Of a stretch of DNA of 64,000 bases, positions 27,288-36,504 are shown piece by piece. Where the stretch lies: contig NZ_JASLGT010000008.1 of the NCBI RefSeq assembly GCF_030150205.1, positions 310,001 to 374,000 of the forward strand. Reading direction: 5' to 3'. Source of the stretch: Niabella sp. (GTDB lineage Bacteria; Bacteroidota; Bacteroidia; Chitinophagales; Chitinophagaceae). The notes beneath the pieces were generated by a model that was not told the origin of the DNA, made no database searches, and was given only the letters and a program-made list of their open reading frames with translations. Made by a program: the position numbers and the translations under genes. Within the stretch, counting starts at the first letter, position 1, and every line of letters starts with the position of its first letter.

Positions 27288-28643
27288 TTATATATGTGGT
27301 TCCCAACCTTTTTCATAACTGCGCCCCCATAATTGCATGGCCGCCGCATTGGAGCGTATATGCCCGTTTGCCGGATCGGTGATGAGCATTCCCGATGTCC
27401 GTTGTGCAATGTTACCCAACTGAACGAGCAAGGTGCTTTTATATCCCTCCTGGATATCCGAATGAAGGGTTGCATTGCCTTTTATGGCTTCAAACATATT
27501 TTGAAAATGAAAGCCGTCCAGTTTTTCGGTGGGGTTCGACAGATCACCAGCCTTAAACTCGGTATTGTCTTTTACTTCCTTTATCAGTTTATCATCCAGC
27601 CCGTAAATGCTGTAACTGTTGCCGCCGTTGATCTGCAGCGTTCCCTTCTCCCCATAAAAAATCACTCCTACGGAAGCGCCGTCGTTGAACTTACCATTGG
27701 CACTGCGGCCTTCCCAGGTAATCATGCTTTTGTTGGCAAACTCCAGTGTGATCATTTGCGTATCGGGTGTTTCCCAATCGTCTGAAAATGCAAAGGTGCC
27801 GCCACCGGATTGTACTTTGGTAGGATAGTCTACCTGCAGGCCCCAGCGGGCCAGGTCTACCATATGTGTACCGTTATTGAGGGCCTCTCCCGTACCCCAA
27901 TGCCAGAACCAATGCCAGTTATAGTGGATGAGGTTATCCTTGTAAGGACGCCGGGGCGCCGGTCCCTGCCACAGGTCGAAGTTGAGCCACGCAGGTACCG
28001 CCGTGGTTTTACCAACCCCGATGGGTTTGCGGCTGTTTGTATACCAGGTTTTGGCAAAATAAGGCCGGCCGATAACGCCCGTATGAATTTCATGGATGGC
28101 CTGGGCCACATTGGGCCAGGAACGGCGCTGGTTGCCCATCTGCAGTATTTTGCCATATTTTTTTTGGGCGGCTACCAGCATCTCGCCCTCCTTTGGATTA
28201 TGACTGCAGGGTTTTTCGAGGTATACATGTTTGCCCGCCTGCATCGCCAGCAATGCCGCCGGCGCATGCCAGTGATCCGGGGTGGCGATTACCATTACAT
28301 CCAGGTCCTTTTGCTCCAGCGCTTTCCTGAAATCCGGCCGGGCTACCGGTTTCAATTGCTGGATCGTTTCCAAACGGGTAATGCATTTATCCGCCGCCCG
28401 CTGGTCTACATCGCTTACATAACGCACCACGCAATTGGACTGTTTGGCAAAGTTGCTGGCCAGTGCCAGGCCACGGCTGTTAACCCCCATTACGCCCATA
28501 TTGAAGCGCTCATTAGCACCCACAATATGCTTATAGCTCCGGGCGCTGAAAGAGGGTAAGATTCCTCCAAAGGTGAGTGCTGCAGAACCCAGCGCCGCCT
28601 TTTTCACAAAATCCCTTCTTGAATTGTTTTGTTGCTTTTCCAT
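27288..28643 (-). CDS. Tat-exported Gfo/Idh/MocA family oxidoreductase
   Basis: 451-residue dehydrogenase-fold protein with a twin-arginine signal (SRRDFVKKAALGSAALTFGG). The Rossmann segment is NMGVMGVNSRGLALA, the ATPDHWHAP segment precedes the H-V-Y-L-E-K-P-C motif, and NNGTHMVDLARWGL lies in the C-terminal domain. It is distinct from the enzyme at 10594-12021 and from the one at 28685-29695, although all three share the fold. The locus therefore has three such enzymes, suggesting an oxidation/reduction step during sugar processing. The exact reaction is unknown. Confidence 0.88.
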   Translation of the reverse strand: MEKQQNNSRRDFVKKAALGSAALTFGGILPSFSARSYKHIVGANERFNMGVMGVNSRGLALASNFAKQSNCVVRYVSDVDQRAADKCITRLETIQQLKPVARPDFRKALEQKDLDVMVIATPDHWHAPAALLAMQAGKHVYLEKPCSHNPKEGEMLVAAQKKYGKILQMGNQRRSWPNVAQAIHEIHTGVIGRPYFAKTWYTNSRKPIGVGKTTAVPAWLNFDLWQGPAPRRPYKDNLIHYNWHWFWHWGTGEALNNGTHMVDLARWGLQVDYPTKVQSGGGTFAFSDDWETPDTQMITLEFANKSMITWEGRSANGKFNDGASVGVIFYGEKGTLQINGGNSYSIYGLDDKLIKEVKDNTEFKAGDLSNPTEKLDGFHFQNMFEAIKGNATLHSDIQEGYKSTLLVQLGNIAQRTSGMLITDPANGHIRSNAAAMQLWGRSYEKGWEPHI

Positions 28644-28684
28644 AAAATAATTTTTATTTCCTGTTCCGTTGCCTGCAGGGTTTG

Positions 28685-29695
28685 TTAAACGTATTTTTTC
28701 AATAAAAGGGTCATATCTACCGGCTCACCACCGCTTTTTTTGCTCAGGTCGGCGGCTTCCATAAAGGCCATAATCTCCAGTGTTTCTGCTTCCGGAACGG
28801 GAGCATTGCCGGTTTCAAAAAAACGAACAATCTCCATCAGCAAGGGATCATAGCCGGTAAAGGGACCTAGGACCAGCTGGTTGGTGGCACCAAATACGGT
28901 ACCGCCAAAACCGTCTTTGCCTGCACGTGTGCCCCGGAATGTGCCTACCCTTCCATCTTCCCAGGTACCAATCACAATATCGGTATCTGCGGTATAGATG
29001 CGACGTACGGTTTTGCATCCCGTTCCCATGGCCGTAAACAGGGTCTCCACGCCGTGTATCCCATACCAGAAAAGATCCGGGTGCGTGGCTTCCAGTTTCG
29101 CGGGGCTATAGGTTTCTGCCCCGATCACGTTCCCGATCTTCCCGTTTTTTACTTCCTGCATCCCGGTGATAAACCGTAATGAAGAACTGGAGAACACCGG
29201 TGTTTTATAGCGGCGGGCCGCTTCAAAAATGGCATGCCCGTCTTTTAATGAAGCCGCCATCGGTTTGTCGATAAACAGCGGCTTGCGTGCTTTCAGTACC
29301 TGCAGGGCCTGCTCCAGGTGCAGGCGCCCGTCGTTGGTTTCCAGCAACACCACATCCACCAGGCTCAGCAGCTCCCGGATGGAGGTTGCGATCGTTACAT
29401 GGTTTTGCTTTACCTCTTCCGTATACCCGGCGATGCGGTCCACACTGCTTTTAATATCACGGCTTCCATAAGGATAAGCCGCTACTACCTTATATCCCAG
29501 CCATTTTGCATCCGGGTTTGCGGCATTTAACGCTTTTACAAATGCTACGGCATGTGAAGTATCCAGCCCGATGATCCCTACTCTTTTTCCTGCCGCTTTT
29601 TTACCGGTTACTGCAGCCATCACCTCCCTGTTACTTCCGATGATGCCGGCGGCGGATGCGGCGCCCAGTATTTTTACAAATTTTCTCCGATGCAT
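28685..29695 (-). CDS. Gfo/Idh/MocA family oxidoreductase with Tat-like signal
   Basis: 336-residue protein, the shortest of the three dehydrogenases in the locus. The N-terminus MHRRKFVKILGAASAAGIIG looks like a Tat signal. The nucleotide-binding segment is KRVGIIGLDTSHAVAFV; the usual E-K-P is replaced by D-K-P (PLFIDKPMA), with Lys retained. The C-terminal domain is short and ends MTLLLKKYV. It is the first gene of the minus-strand run after a 507-base gap, so the main operon promoter is expected upstream of it. Confidence 0.85.
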   Translation of the reverse strand: MHRRKFVKILGAASAAGIIGSNREVMAAVTGKKAAGKRVGIIGLDTSHAVAFVKALNAANPDAKWLGYKVVAAYPYGSRDIKSSVDRIAGYTEEVKQNHVTIATSIRELLSLVDVVLLETNDGRLHLEQALQVLKARKPLFIDKPMAASLKDGHAIFEAARRYKTPVFSSSSLRFITGMQEVKNGKIGNVIGAETYSPAKLEATHPDLFWYGIHGVETLFTAMGTGCKTVRRIYTADTDIVIGTWEDGRVGTFRGTRAGKDGFGGTVFGATNQLVLGPFTGYDPLLMEIVRFFETGNAPVPEAETLEIMAFMEAADLSKKSGGEPVDMTLLLKKYV

Positions 29696-30202
29696 ATAAC
29701 GCTGTTGTTAAAAGTAAAACCAGATATTCCTTTTATTCTATTAAAAACACAATACACGGCTCGTAAACCGGCACCTTACAGGTAATAAAGGCCGCTGCAC
29801 AAAAATAATGGCAGGATGCCCTGTCAGGCTAAACGGCGGGGTGCGTGCATACCTTAGGCTGCACCGCACCGGCGGAGCCGGTACTACCATTCATTGCACG
29901 ATACTTCCCGGTTACCCCGGAACGGCCATGCGTTGTTCCATCTTATTCTATATTACCTGCACGGCACCGGATCGGGCGCCTGTCTGTATACCGTGCCTGG
30001 TCTTTAACGGATCACCGGCAGCTCTTTCATATGACCGGTTCCTGGCATCCCTGCCTTTCAAAGACAGGTTTTGCACTCCAAAAGCAATCCAGATATCGGG
30101 GCTGTTATGAGCACCTTAAAATAAGCCCCTGCATAAAATTAGCAGGTACCGGTAAATGTATACGATCGATTTGCGCAATCATTGTTTCAAAAAACGCAAA
30201 TC
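29696..30202. other. Intergenic region upstream of the main glycan operon
   Basis: 507-base non-coding gap between the regulator gene and the first dehydrogenase gene, both on the minus strand. It most likely contains the operon promoter and the regulator binding site. On the minus strand a TACTTTTA (7 of 8 to TAnnTTTG) lies about 20 bases before ATG 29695, but no convincing partner box was found. The reading frames here are not protein-like. Confidence 0.4.
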
Positions 30203-31363
30203 TCAAACAGGTTTTGCAAATTTCTTCAGGTATGCAGTGGGCGTATATCCTTTGAATTTTTTAAACGTGCGCGACAGGTTCCTGCAGTCACTAAAGCCGG
30301 ACCGTATGGCCAGCTCCAGCAAGGATAATGCAGGATTTGCCAGCAGCAGGTCTGCCAGGTATTCGATCCGTTGTTTGAGGATAAACTGGTAGAGCGAAAT
30401 ACCCATCGAGTCTTTAAACTTGGTTTCCAGATTCCTTCTCGACAGTGGTACCCTGCGGATCAGTGCATCAACGGATATGGGTGTTGTAAATGAAGCCTCG
30501 ATATACTGCACCACTTCCCGTATGTATTCATTGGATAGGTTGTACTTTTCGGTTGACTGCCGCAGCTCGATACGAACCGGGTTTACAATAATATTGCACG
30601 GCTTTGTCCGCTCCTTTAAAACCAGTTTGTGCAGCAGCCGGCCGGCCTCATAGCCGCCCCGCTCTACATCCAGCTCAATCGATGAGATCGAAGGGTCGGA
30701 AAAATTACAGATCAGGTCATCATTATCCACTCCCAGGAGCGCCACATCCTCCGGTATTAAAATATTATTGATCTTACAGATGTCCGAAACCTGGAGGGCA
30801 AAATAATCGTCACAGGCAAACAGGGCAACCGGCTTGGGAAGCGACATCAGCCATTTGTCAAGCTCTTCATGATCACTACCCCATTGTTCTTCATTCAGGT
30901 GCTCGGTTTCGAAATAATAAAACCGCCCGCCATATTTTTCTACCTCTGCTTTATATCCCTCGGCTCTTTCTATGGACCATACCACATTCCTGCTGCCATA
31001 AAAAGCAAAATTGCGGTACCGCCGTTGTATAAAAAATCGGGCGGCCATGACCCCGGTGCCTCGGTAATCGCCGGTGAGGTTGGAAAAATAATCGCTCCGC
31101 TCTTTATAATTCTGAATGATTACAGGAATACCAAGCTCTTTCAGATACCCGATGTCATTCAGGTCGGCCTGGGCAATCACTGCATCGGCCTTCCATTCCC
31201 GGGCCAGTTTCAGCACACCTTCTTCCCCATACAGGTTTTTATAATACGTAGGCAGGCGGTAAAACAGCCAGGGGCCGTTATCCTTGGAGTATTTCACCAT
31301 CCCTCGCAGCAGCTTCCTGCTGAATTTACTGGAATGGTCGATGAGCAACAATATCCGGATCAA
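30203..31363 (-). CDS. XylR-type AraC-family transcriptional regulator
   Basis: 386-residue regulator. Residues about 1-270 form a LacI/periplasmic-binding-like ligand domain (IRILLLIDHSSKFSRKLLRGM at the start, ACDDYFALQVSDIC, EDVALLGVDNDDLICN). Residues about 285-386 form two AraC-type HTH motifs (PISVDALIRRVPLSRRNLETKFK and SLLELAIRSGFSDCRNLSRTFKKFKGYTPTAY). This is the arrangement of XylR, which activates sugar genes on binding the cognate sugar. It lies directly upstream of the big minus-strand locus, the usual place for its controller. The ligand is probably a monosaccharide or disaccharide from the target glycan. Confidence 0.9.
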   Translation of the reverse strand: MIRILLLIDHSSKFSRKLLRGMVKYSKDNGPWLFYRLPTYYKNLYGEEGVLKLAREWKADAVIAQADLNDIGYLKELGIPVIIQNYKERSDYFSNLTGDYRGTGVMAARFFIQRRYRNFAFYGSRNVVWSIERAEGYKAEVEKYGGRFYYFETEHLNEEQWGSDHEELDKWLMSLPKPVALFACDDYFALQVSDICKINNILIPEDVALLGVDNDDLICNFSDPSISSIELDVERGGYEAGRLLHKLVLKERTKPCNIIVNPVRIELRQSTEKYNLSNEYIREVVQYIEASFTTPISVDALIRRVPLSRRNLETKFKDSMGISLYQFILKQRIEYLADLLLANPALSLLELAIRSGFSDCRNLSRTFKKFKGYTPTAYLKKFAKPV

Positions 31364-31439
31364 TTTTTTTTTGTTAAAAATAACATTCTAATGCATTGTG
31401 AGCCCATCCAAATTGAAGTTGTCTGATTTTTATTTTTGA

Positions 31440-31748
31440 GCTTTCAGCGCTTAGCCTTTAGCCAGGAGTTTTCAGTTTTCAGTGTTCAGTTTTCAGTTGA
31501 TTACGTATGAGAATATAAATCTATCCTGCCGCATCGAGTGCAAAACGGAATCCAACCTGAAACTTTAAACATGAAACCTGGAACGGCTTTCAGCCTTCAG
31601 TTTTCAGTTGATTACGTATGGGAATATAAATCTGTCCTGCCGCATCAAATGCAAAACGGAATCCAACCTGAGACTTTAAACATGAAACCTGGAACGGCTT
31701 TCAGCGTTTAGCCTTCAGCCATCAGTTTTCAGTCTTCAGTTTTCAGCT
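31440..31748. repeat. TCAGTTTTCAG low-complexity repeat tract
   Basis: Non-coding tract built from variants of TTCAGTTTTCAG, TTCAGCCTTCAG and GCCTTTAGC, broken by a 111-base tandem duplication. It is the inverse of the tract at 34251-34392. It fills most of the gap between the regulator start and the acyltransferase stop. Confidence 0.75.
31497..31718. repeat. Tandem duplication with 111-base period
   Basis: The unit starting TTGATTACGTATG at 31497 recurs at 31608 with only a few substitutions (for example ATGAGAAT versus ATGGGAAT, CGAGTG versus AAATG). A shorter, decayed third copy with ACTTTAAACATGAAAC follows at about 31770-31800. Confidence 0.85.
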
Positions 31749-31806
31749 AATCAAGTATAAAACGGACCTAACGTTAAACCCTGAACTTTAAACATGAAAC
31801 ATTCAT

Positions 31807-32958
31807 TTAATTCCTCGACGGTATAAATGTGAACCGTTGCTTCAGGCGTAAAAATGGCTTCTCAAAATACCTGTACGAAAGCATGGCCAGGGATACCGTT
31901 ATCAAAAATGCGATCAATTGTCCTATTCCGTTTTTCCACCCGTGCAAGCCCAGGTTACTGCTGAACGCCGCTAATTGCTCTTTGAAAATATGATATACAA
32001 TCCAGTAGATGGTAATATGAAAAACATACATGCCATACGATATACGCCCCAGGTAAGCCAGTGCGGAAGGCATACGCTTTGCAGCCGACCCGAAGAACGC
32101 AAAAAAGAACGCCATTACACCCAGCAGCACCAAAAACCAACCGCTCACCGATTGTGTCACCGTGGCCAGGTGGGGCGCATCTGCATTAACTTCGCACACC
32201 ATGGAAGCTACCAGCCAGCAAACATAACCTGTTACAAACAATAGCACCCTTGCTGCCGTATTCCACTGCGGCTGCTTTCCCTTTAAATAAACAGCCGTTA
32301 AAATGCCGGCTGCAAAAAACTGGAACTGCACAAAACTGTTGGTCCACTGTCCGCTGAATCCTTCCGTAGGCCGTTGGGCATAATAAACAATGGTCCCATA
32401 GGCCGCTATAATGGCTAAAAGTGAAAAAACCTTTAATCCTTTTTTACCTGCAAAGTAAATAACCAATGGCAGTACAATATAAAGCTGTTCCTCCACCGAT
32501 ACGCTCCACAGCGGGTTGATGCAATACGATTGCCATTCATTAAACGTAATGTACCAGTTACCGGAAAACAAGGTGAAGGCCAGCTGTGCTTTTGGAGGTA
32601 TGGTTCCTCCAAAATAAGGCGTAATGGATGTTAACAGCACGATTAAAAAGAAGAAGGTAAGATATAAGGGCCAGATGCGCAGGATCCTGCGGATGTAAAA
32701 GGCCTTAACGCTAACCCTTCCAAACCGGTCCTGTTCCCTTGTCAGCAATTCGGTAATTAAAAAGGCACTTAAAAAGAAGAAGAGGGGCACGCCATAATTG
32801 CCCACCAGGCTTATATGATAGCCCCAAAAATATTCTTTGGGATCAACCGGGGCCAGATCCAGCCGGTGTACAAAAAATACAAACAGGAAGGCGCATAAGC
32901 GCAGTACATCCAGCTCCGGGCGGTAGTAGCGGTCATTTGTTTTTCTTTCCATTGGCAT
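31807..32958 (-). CDS. Acyltransferase 3 (OafA/YrhL-like) membrane protein
   Basis: 383-residue inner-membrane acyltransferase with about 10 hydrophobic segments. The N-terminus shows the family hallmark YRPELDVLRLCAFLFVFFVHR with the conserved His; SVEEQLYIVLPLVIYF is the second hallmark (PLWSVSVEEQ). Such enzymes O-acylate lipopolysaccharide, capsule or other surface glycans from a cytoplasmic acyl donor. It stands alone between repeat tracts, so its acceptor is unknown. ATG 32952 (residue 3) is an alternative start. Confidence 0.9.
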   Translation of the reverse strand: MPMERKTNDRYYRPELDVLRLCAFLFVFFVHRLDLAPVDPKEYFWGYHISLVGNYGVPLFFFLSAFLITELLTREQDRFGRVSVKAFYIRRILRIWPLYLTFFFLIVLLTSITPYFGGTIPPKAQLAFTLFSGNWYITFNEWQSYCINPLWSVSVEEQLYIVLPLVIYFAGKKGLKVFSLLAIIAAYGTIVYYAQRPTEGFSGQWTNSFVQFQFFAAGILTAVYLKGKQPQWNTAARVLLFVTGYVCWLVASMVCEVNADAPHLATVTQSVSGWFLVLLGVMAFFFAFFGSAAKRMPSALAYLGRISYGMYVFHITIYWIVYHIFKEQLAAFSSNLGLHGWKNGIGQLIAFLITVSLAMLSYRYFEKPFLRLKQRFTFIPSRN

Positions 32959-33175
32959 ATTGATTTTCAGCTCCTCTATAATACCCCTTTTAACCTTATG
33001 GCGATTCTTTTAACCAACGCCATCGAGCTCCCTGGCCCGGTGCCGCAATCAACAGATCCGCAATACCCTGGTGATGCAGCAACAGGCGTGTAAAAATGAA
33101 TCTATAAAAACAGTTTTTGTAAACTTCAACCGCTTGATGACCCCGGCATTTACGCAGCGAACATAGCCGGCGTTA

Positions 33176-33682
33176 TTAAAAATTCCATCCCATTTTTAGT
33201 CCGATAAAACGATTCGCAACATCATCGTCGATCCAAATTTCATATTTTGCCTGCAAATCAAGTCCTTTTATCCTAAAGCCTATACCTGGCGAAAAAAGAG
33301 GTGCGCCTCCATCATAATCATTTATACCGCTGCTTTTGCCTGTGTAGGCAGCCCAACCCGCATCCATTTTTAAATAAAAAAACGGGGATGCACGGTATTT
33401 TACTCCGGCCCGCAGCGGAATGGTTCCCAGATCAGGCACTTTATAAGCTCCCAAATGTTGTCCTTTAAGTTCCATATAACCAACAGAAAGGGTTGCCGCC
33501 CACCTTTCTACGATCCGGATATCGGCGGTAACACCACCTCCCAAACCGTGTTTAAAATCGCCTGAGACCAGACCTGTTGGTATGGCTACTTCACCATATG
33601 GCCCGATATCAAAAGATTTCCATTGGGCAGCAGCCTGTGAGTAAAGTGCGGTTAGCAATAAAGCAATCATTATTTTTTTCAT
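33176..33682 (-). CDS. Small outer-membrane beta-barrel protein
   Basis: 168-residue secreted protein with signal peptide MKKIMIALLLTALYSQAAA|Q. The rest alternates short amphipathic strands rich in aromatic residues and Gly (FDIGPYGEVAIP, AATLSVGYMEL, IPLRAGVKYR, FYLKMDAGWAAY, LDLQAKYEIW) and ends in FIGLKMGWNF with a terminal Phe, typical of eight-stranded outer-membrane barrels of the OmpW/porin-like type. Function not assigned. Confidence 0.75.
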   Translation of the reverse strand: MKKIMIALLLTALYSQAAAQWKSFDIGPYGEVAIPTGLVSGDFKHGLGGGVTADIRIVERWAATLSVGYMELKGQHLGAYKVPDLGTIPLRAGVKYRASPFFYLKMDAGWAAYTGKSSGINDYDGGAPLFSPGIGFRIKGLDLQAKYEIWIDDDVANRFIGLKMGWNF

Positions 33683-34250
33683 ATAGAAATTGTCCAGGCT
33701 TACATAAAAAGAAAAAGCTCCAGGAATTAAGGTTTTTGTTTTGGCAAATAAAACGAATCATTCCGAAACTGATAGGCGAAGTTAAGGAAGATGCGTGGGT
33801 TTACCGCACATAAACACAGTGCGCGGGGTTTTAAAATGAACGCTGATTGAACCAAAACAGTACAACGAACACCAGTCATAAAAACGAGGCTGATCTCAAA
33901 CTTCAAACCATCTTTCTTATTAAAATGTAAGAGGGGCAACCATGGCCTGGAAAAGCCCGGAGGCCCTCTTAGCCCTCTAGTAAATTTATTTAATACCCCT
34001 GCCGGCATCCAAACCCCACTGCTATGCTCCCTCCTGCCCGGCGGTACTTTTTCTACGACCCGCTGGTTGCGTTCATAAAAGTTCCGGCAATAAAATTAGA
34101 ACCCGGTCAGGACAAAGCCTTTCCGCTCCGTCTCTTTAAACTTCTTTATTTGTCTCTTTTTTGAAAAAGCGGAATACTAAGGTTCAACGTTTCACGTTAG
34201 CTCCTGTTCATACTCGCTGAGAAAGGGCAAATCCCCGATCCCGGACGAAT
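33683..34250. other. Intergenic region without a recognised gene
   Basis: Non-coding by appearance on both strands. The two longer frames here are not protein-like. It leads into the CTGAAAACTGA tract. Confidence 0.45.
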
Positions 34251-34392
34251 CAACTGAAAGCTGACCGCTGATAACTGATAGCTGAAAACTGAAGGCTGAC
34301 ACTGAAAACTGATGGCTGACCGCTGAAAACTGATAACTGATAACTGATTGCTGAAAGCTAAAGGCTAAAGGCTGAAAGCTAAACGCTGATAG
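34251..34392. repeat. CTGAAAACTGATAACTGA low-complexity repeat tract
   Basis: About 140 bases made of variants of CTGAAAACTGA, GCTGATAACTGATAG and GCTAAAGGCTGAAAGCT. It is the reverse complement of the motif set at 31440-31748. Translation of the minus strand gives a Ser/Phe/Gln/Val-rich pseudo-protein, which is an artefact of the repeat. It ends about 70 bases before the beta-helix gene start. Confidence 0.8.
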
Positions 34393-34463
34393 ATCCGCAC
34401 ATTTTTTTGCCATTTCGGCATATTGGTTTTGGAGATATTTGCTTTTTTATAAAGCGAATATTT

Positions 34464-36473
34464 ATGCCCCTAAAACATGTAACCATCACTACTGCTTTGC
34501 TTATTTTTTTTGTTCAGGCAATAGCGCAGCTTTCCCCAACCAACAATATCCTGTACGTTGATAAACAGGTGGCCGGCGGCGATCATTCCGGCTCCAGCTG
34601 GGAAAATGCAGTTACCGAACTGGCGGATGCCCTGCAGTATGCAAGAGCCATCAATAACTACACCGCGGCCAGCCCCTTACAGATCTACGTGGCAAAGGGG
34701 ATCTATAAACCCCTCTATAACGCCGGAAGCAACAATTTTACTTCCGGCACCGACCGCAACAATGCTTTTGTACTGGTGCGCCATGTACAGCTTTACGGAG
34801 GTTTTGATCCGGAGCACCAGATTAAGGCGCCGGACGATGGCCGGATTTTTGGCCCGGACGGTTCCGTTTTGAGCGGCGATATCAATAACAACGATGCAGT
34901 GAGCGGCTCCGGAGGCACACTGTATATTACAGGAAACGAAGAAAATAATTACCATGTAGTCATTGCGGCCGGCGATATGGGCAGTGCCGTATTAAACGGA
35001 TTTACCCTTACCGGCGCCAATGCTGATACCAGGGGGCAGATCGTTGTAAACGGGTGGAGCGTTAACACATCTAATGGCGGGGGCATGTATAATATTGGTG
35101 CAGCGCCGGCCCTTGTCCATGTAACCTTCAGCGGGAATACGGCTTCCGGAAAAGGCGGCGGCATGCTTAGCCTTACGTCCAGCTCCCCTTCTCCCACCCT
35201 TATGCAGTGCCGTTTTATCAATAATATGGGGGGCGGTATGTATAATACCTATTCTTCACCAACCCTTACCCATTGCAGCTTTACAGGGAATTGGGCGGCT
35301 GACAACGGCGGAGGAATGGAAAATGACAATGCCTCACCCAAACTTATGTATTGCAGCTTTACCGGAAATTCGGCTAACAGCGGCGGGGGCATGTATAACT
35401 TTAACGACAGCCGGCCTGCACCCGTGCTGATCGATTGCAGCTTTACAGCAAACTCCGTTTCCAGCGCAGGCGGCGGCATGTATAATCATTTTTCTTCGCC
35501 AACGCTTACCAATTGCAGCTTTACGTCAAATGCGGCAAACTTCGGAGGCGGTGGTATGTGGACGCAGGGGTCCTCTTCACCGGCCATTACGGGTTGCAGC
35601 TTTACCAATAACTGGGCGCCGCTGGGCGGCGGAATGTGTAATTACAATAATCCTTCAGCCACAATTACCAATACTACCATCGCCAACAATGGCAGCGGCT
35701 TTTATGCGTACAGCGGTTCCTTTGTTTTTCAGAATTGCATTGTTTGGGATCCCATTTCGGGAGGGTCTTATACCTTCCGCTATTCATTGATAAAAGGTGC
35801 ATCCGCTACCGGTAATGGCAATTTAGATGCCACGCTTTACACGGAAAACGATATTTTCACCAATTATTCAGGTGGCAATTACACATTAAAGCCCACTTCG
35901 CCTGCAGTAAATAAAGGCAGCAATACATTGTTTGCAGGTTTAGATGCCAACACCCGGGACCTGGCCGGTAATCCCCGGTTATCCGGCGCCGCCATTGACC
36001 TGGGCGCTTATGAATATGATCCCTCATGGGTGCTGCCGGTGTTGTTTGGCCGCCTTACTGCGGTTATTAAAGACCGGCAACTACTGGTAAACTGGCGTAC
36101 AGAAACGGAAACCAATAATGATCATTTTTTGGTACAGGTTTCGCAAGACGGTATCCGCTGGAAAACCGTGCAAACCATTCAAAGCAATGCAAGGCATGGT
36201 AACAGCGATGTTCCGGTGGAATATAACCACGCCATCCCCCTTACTTCGCTCAGTTTGGGCGCCGGGCTTCTCTTACTGGGTGCGCTGGTCCCCGGCCGCA
36301 GAAAGTATGGGTTTATGGCGGCGGCCATTATCCTCAGTGCGGTTGCATTCGCCTGTAACAAAAAGGACCTGTCCCGGTTAAACGCGAATGAGAACCTGCT
36401 GGTGCGCATCGTGCAGGTAGATAAGGACGGGACCGAGCAGGTGTCGAAAGTGGTGAAGGTAACCGGCGAGTAA
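34464..36473 (+). CDS. Secreted beta-helix protein with membrane hairpin inside a C-terminal FN3-like domain
   Basis: 669 residues from ATG 34464, which begins a signal peptide (MPLKHVTITTALLIFF, ending AIA|Q). The body is a right-handed beta-helix whose coils carry eight G-G-G-M turns, most preceded by a coil of the type SPxLxxCSFTxN. Near the end is the PEP-like NPRLSGAAIDLGAYEY coil cap. The last 147 residues (36030-36470) begin as the Bacteroidota FN3-like module (LPVLFGRLTAV, then NWRTETETNNDHFLVQVSQDG). They are then interrupted by a hydrophobic segment (LSLGAGLLLLGALV), a basic turn (GRRKYG) and a second hydrophobic segment ending AFAC-NKK, before closing with LLVRIVQVDKDGTEQVSKVVKV, the usual last strand of the module. 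No T9SS sorting domain follows. Probably a surface-exposed adhesin-like or glycan-binding protein; function unknown. Confidence 0.85.
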   Translation: MPLKHVTITTALLIFFVQAIAQLSPTNNILYVDKQVAGGDHSGSSWENAVTELADALQYARAINNYTAASPLQIYVAKGIYKPLYNAGSNNFTSGTDRNNAFVLVRHVQLYGGFDPEHQIKAPDDGRIFGPDGSVLSGDINNNDAVSGSGGTLYITGNEENNYHVVIAAGDMGSAVLNGFTLTGANADTRGQIVVNGWSVNTSNGGGMYNIGAAPALVHVTFSGNTASGKGGGMLSLTSSSPSPTLMQCRFINNMGGGMYNTYSSPTLTHCSFTGNWAADNGGGMENDNASPKLMYCSFTGNSANSGGGMYNFNDSRPAPVLIDCSFTANSVSSAGGGMYNHFSSPTLTNCSFTSNAANFGGGGMWTQGSSSPAITGCSFTNNWAPLGGGMCNYNNPSATITNTTIANNGSGFYAYSGSFVFQNCIVWDPISGGSYTFRYSLIKGASATGNGNLDATLYTENDIFTNYSGGNYTLKPTSPAVNKGSNTLFAGLDANTRDLAGNPRLSGAAIDLGAYEYDPSWVLPVLFGRLTAVIKDRQLLVNWRTETETNNDHFLVQVSQDGIRWKTVQTIQSNARHGNSDVPVEYNHAIPLTSLSLGAGLLLLGALVPGRRKYGFMAAAIILSAVAFACNKKDLSRLNANENLLVRIVQVDKDGTEQVSKVVKVTGE

Positions 36474-36504
36474 CCCGAAGCAAACGGTCTTCAAATGGTT
36501 GTAG

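Noticed and set aside
27810..28559. 249-residue plus-strand frame opposite a dehydrogenase gene
   Set aside because: Antisense shadow of the Gfo/Idh/MocA gene; long only because of codon bias.
31440..31748. Repeat tract considered as a CRISPR array
   Set aside because: The repeats are short, irregular and without unique spacers of constant length, and there are no cas genes nearby.
34192..34413. 73-residue frame rich in Ser, Phe, Gln and Val on the minus strand
   Set aside because: It is only the translation of the CTGAAAACTGA repeat; regular but not a gene.
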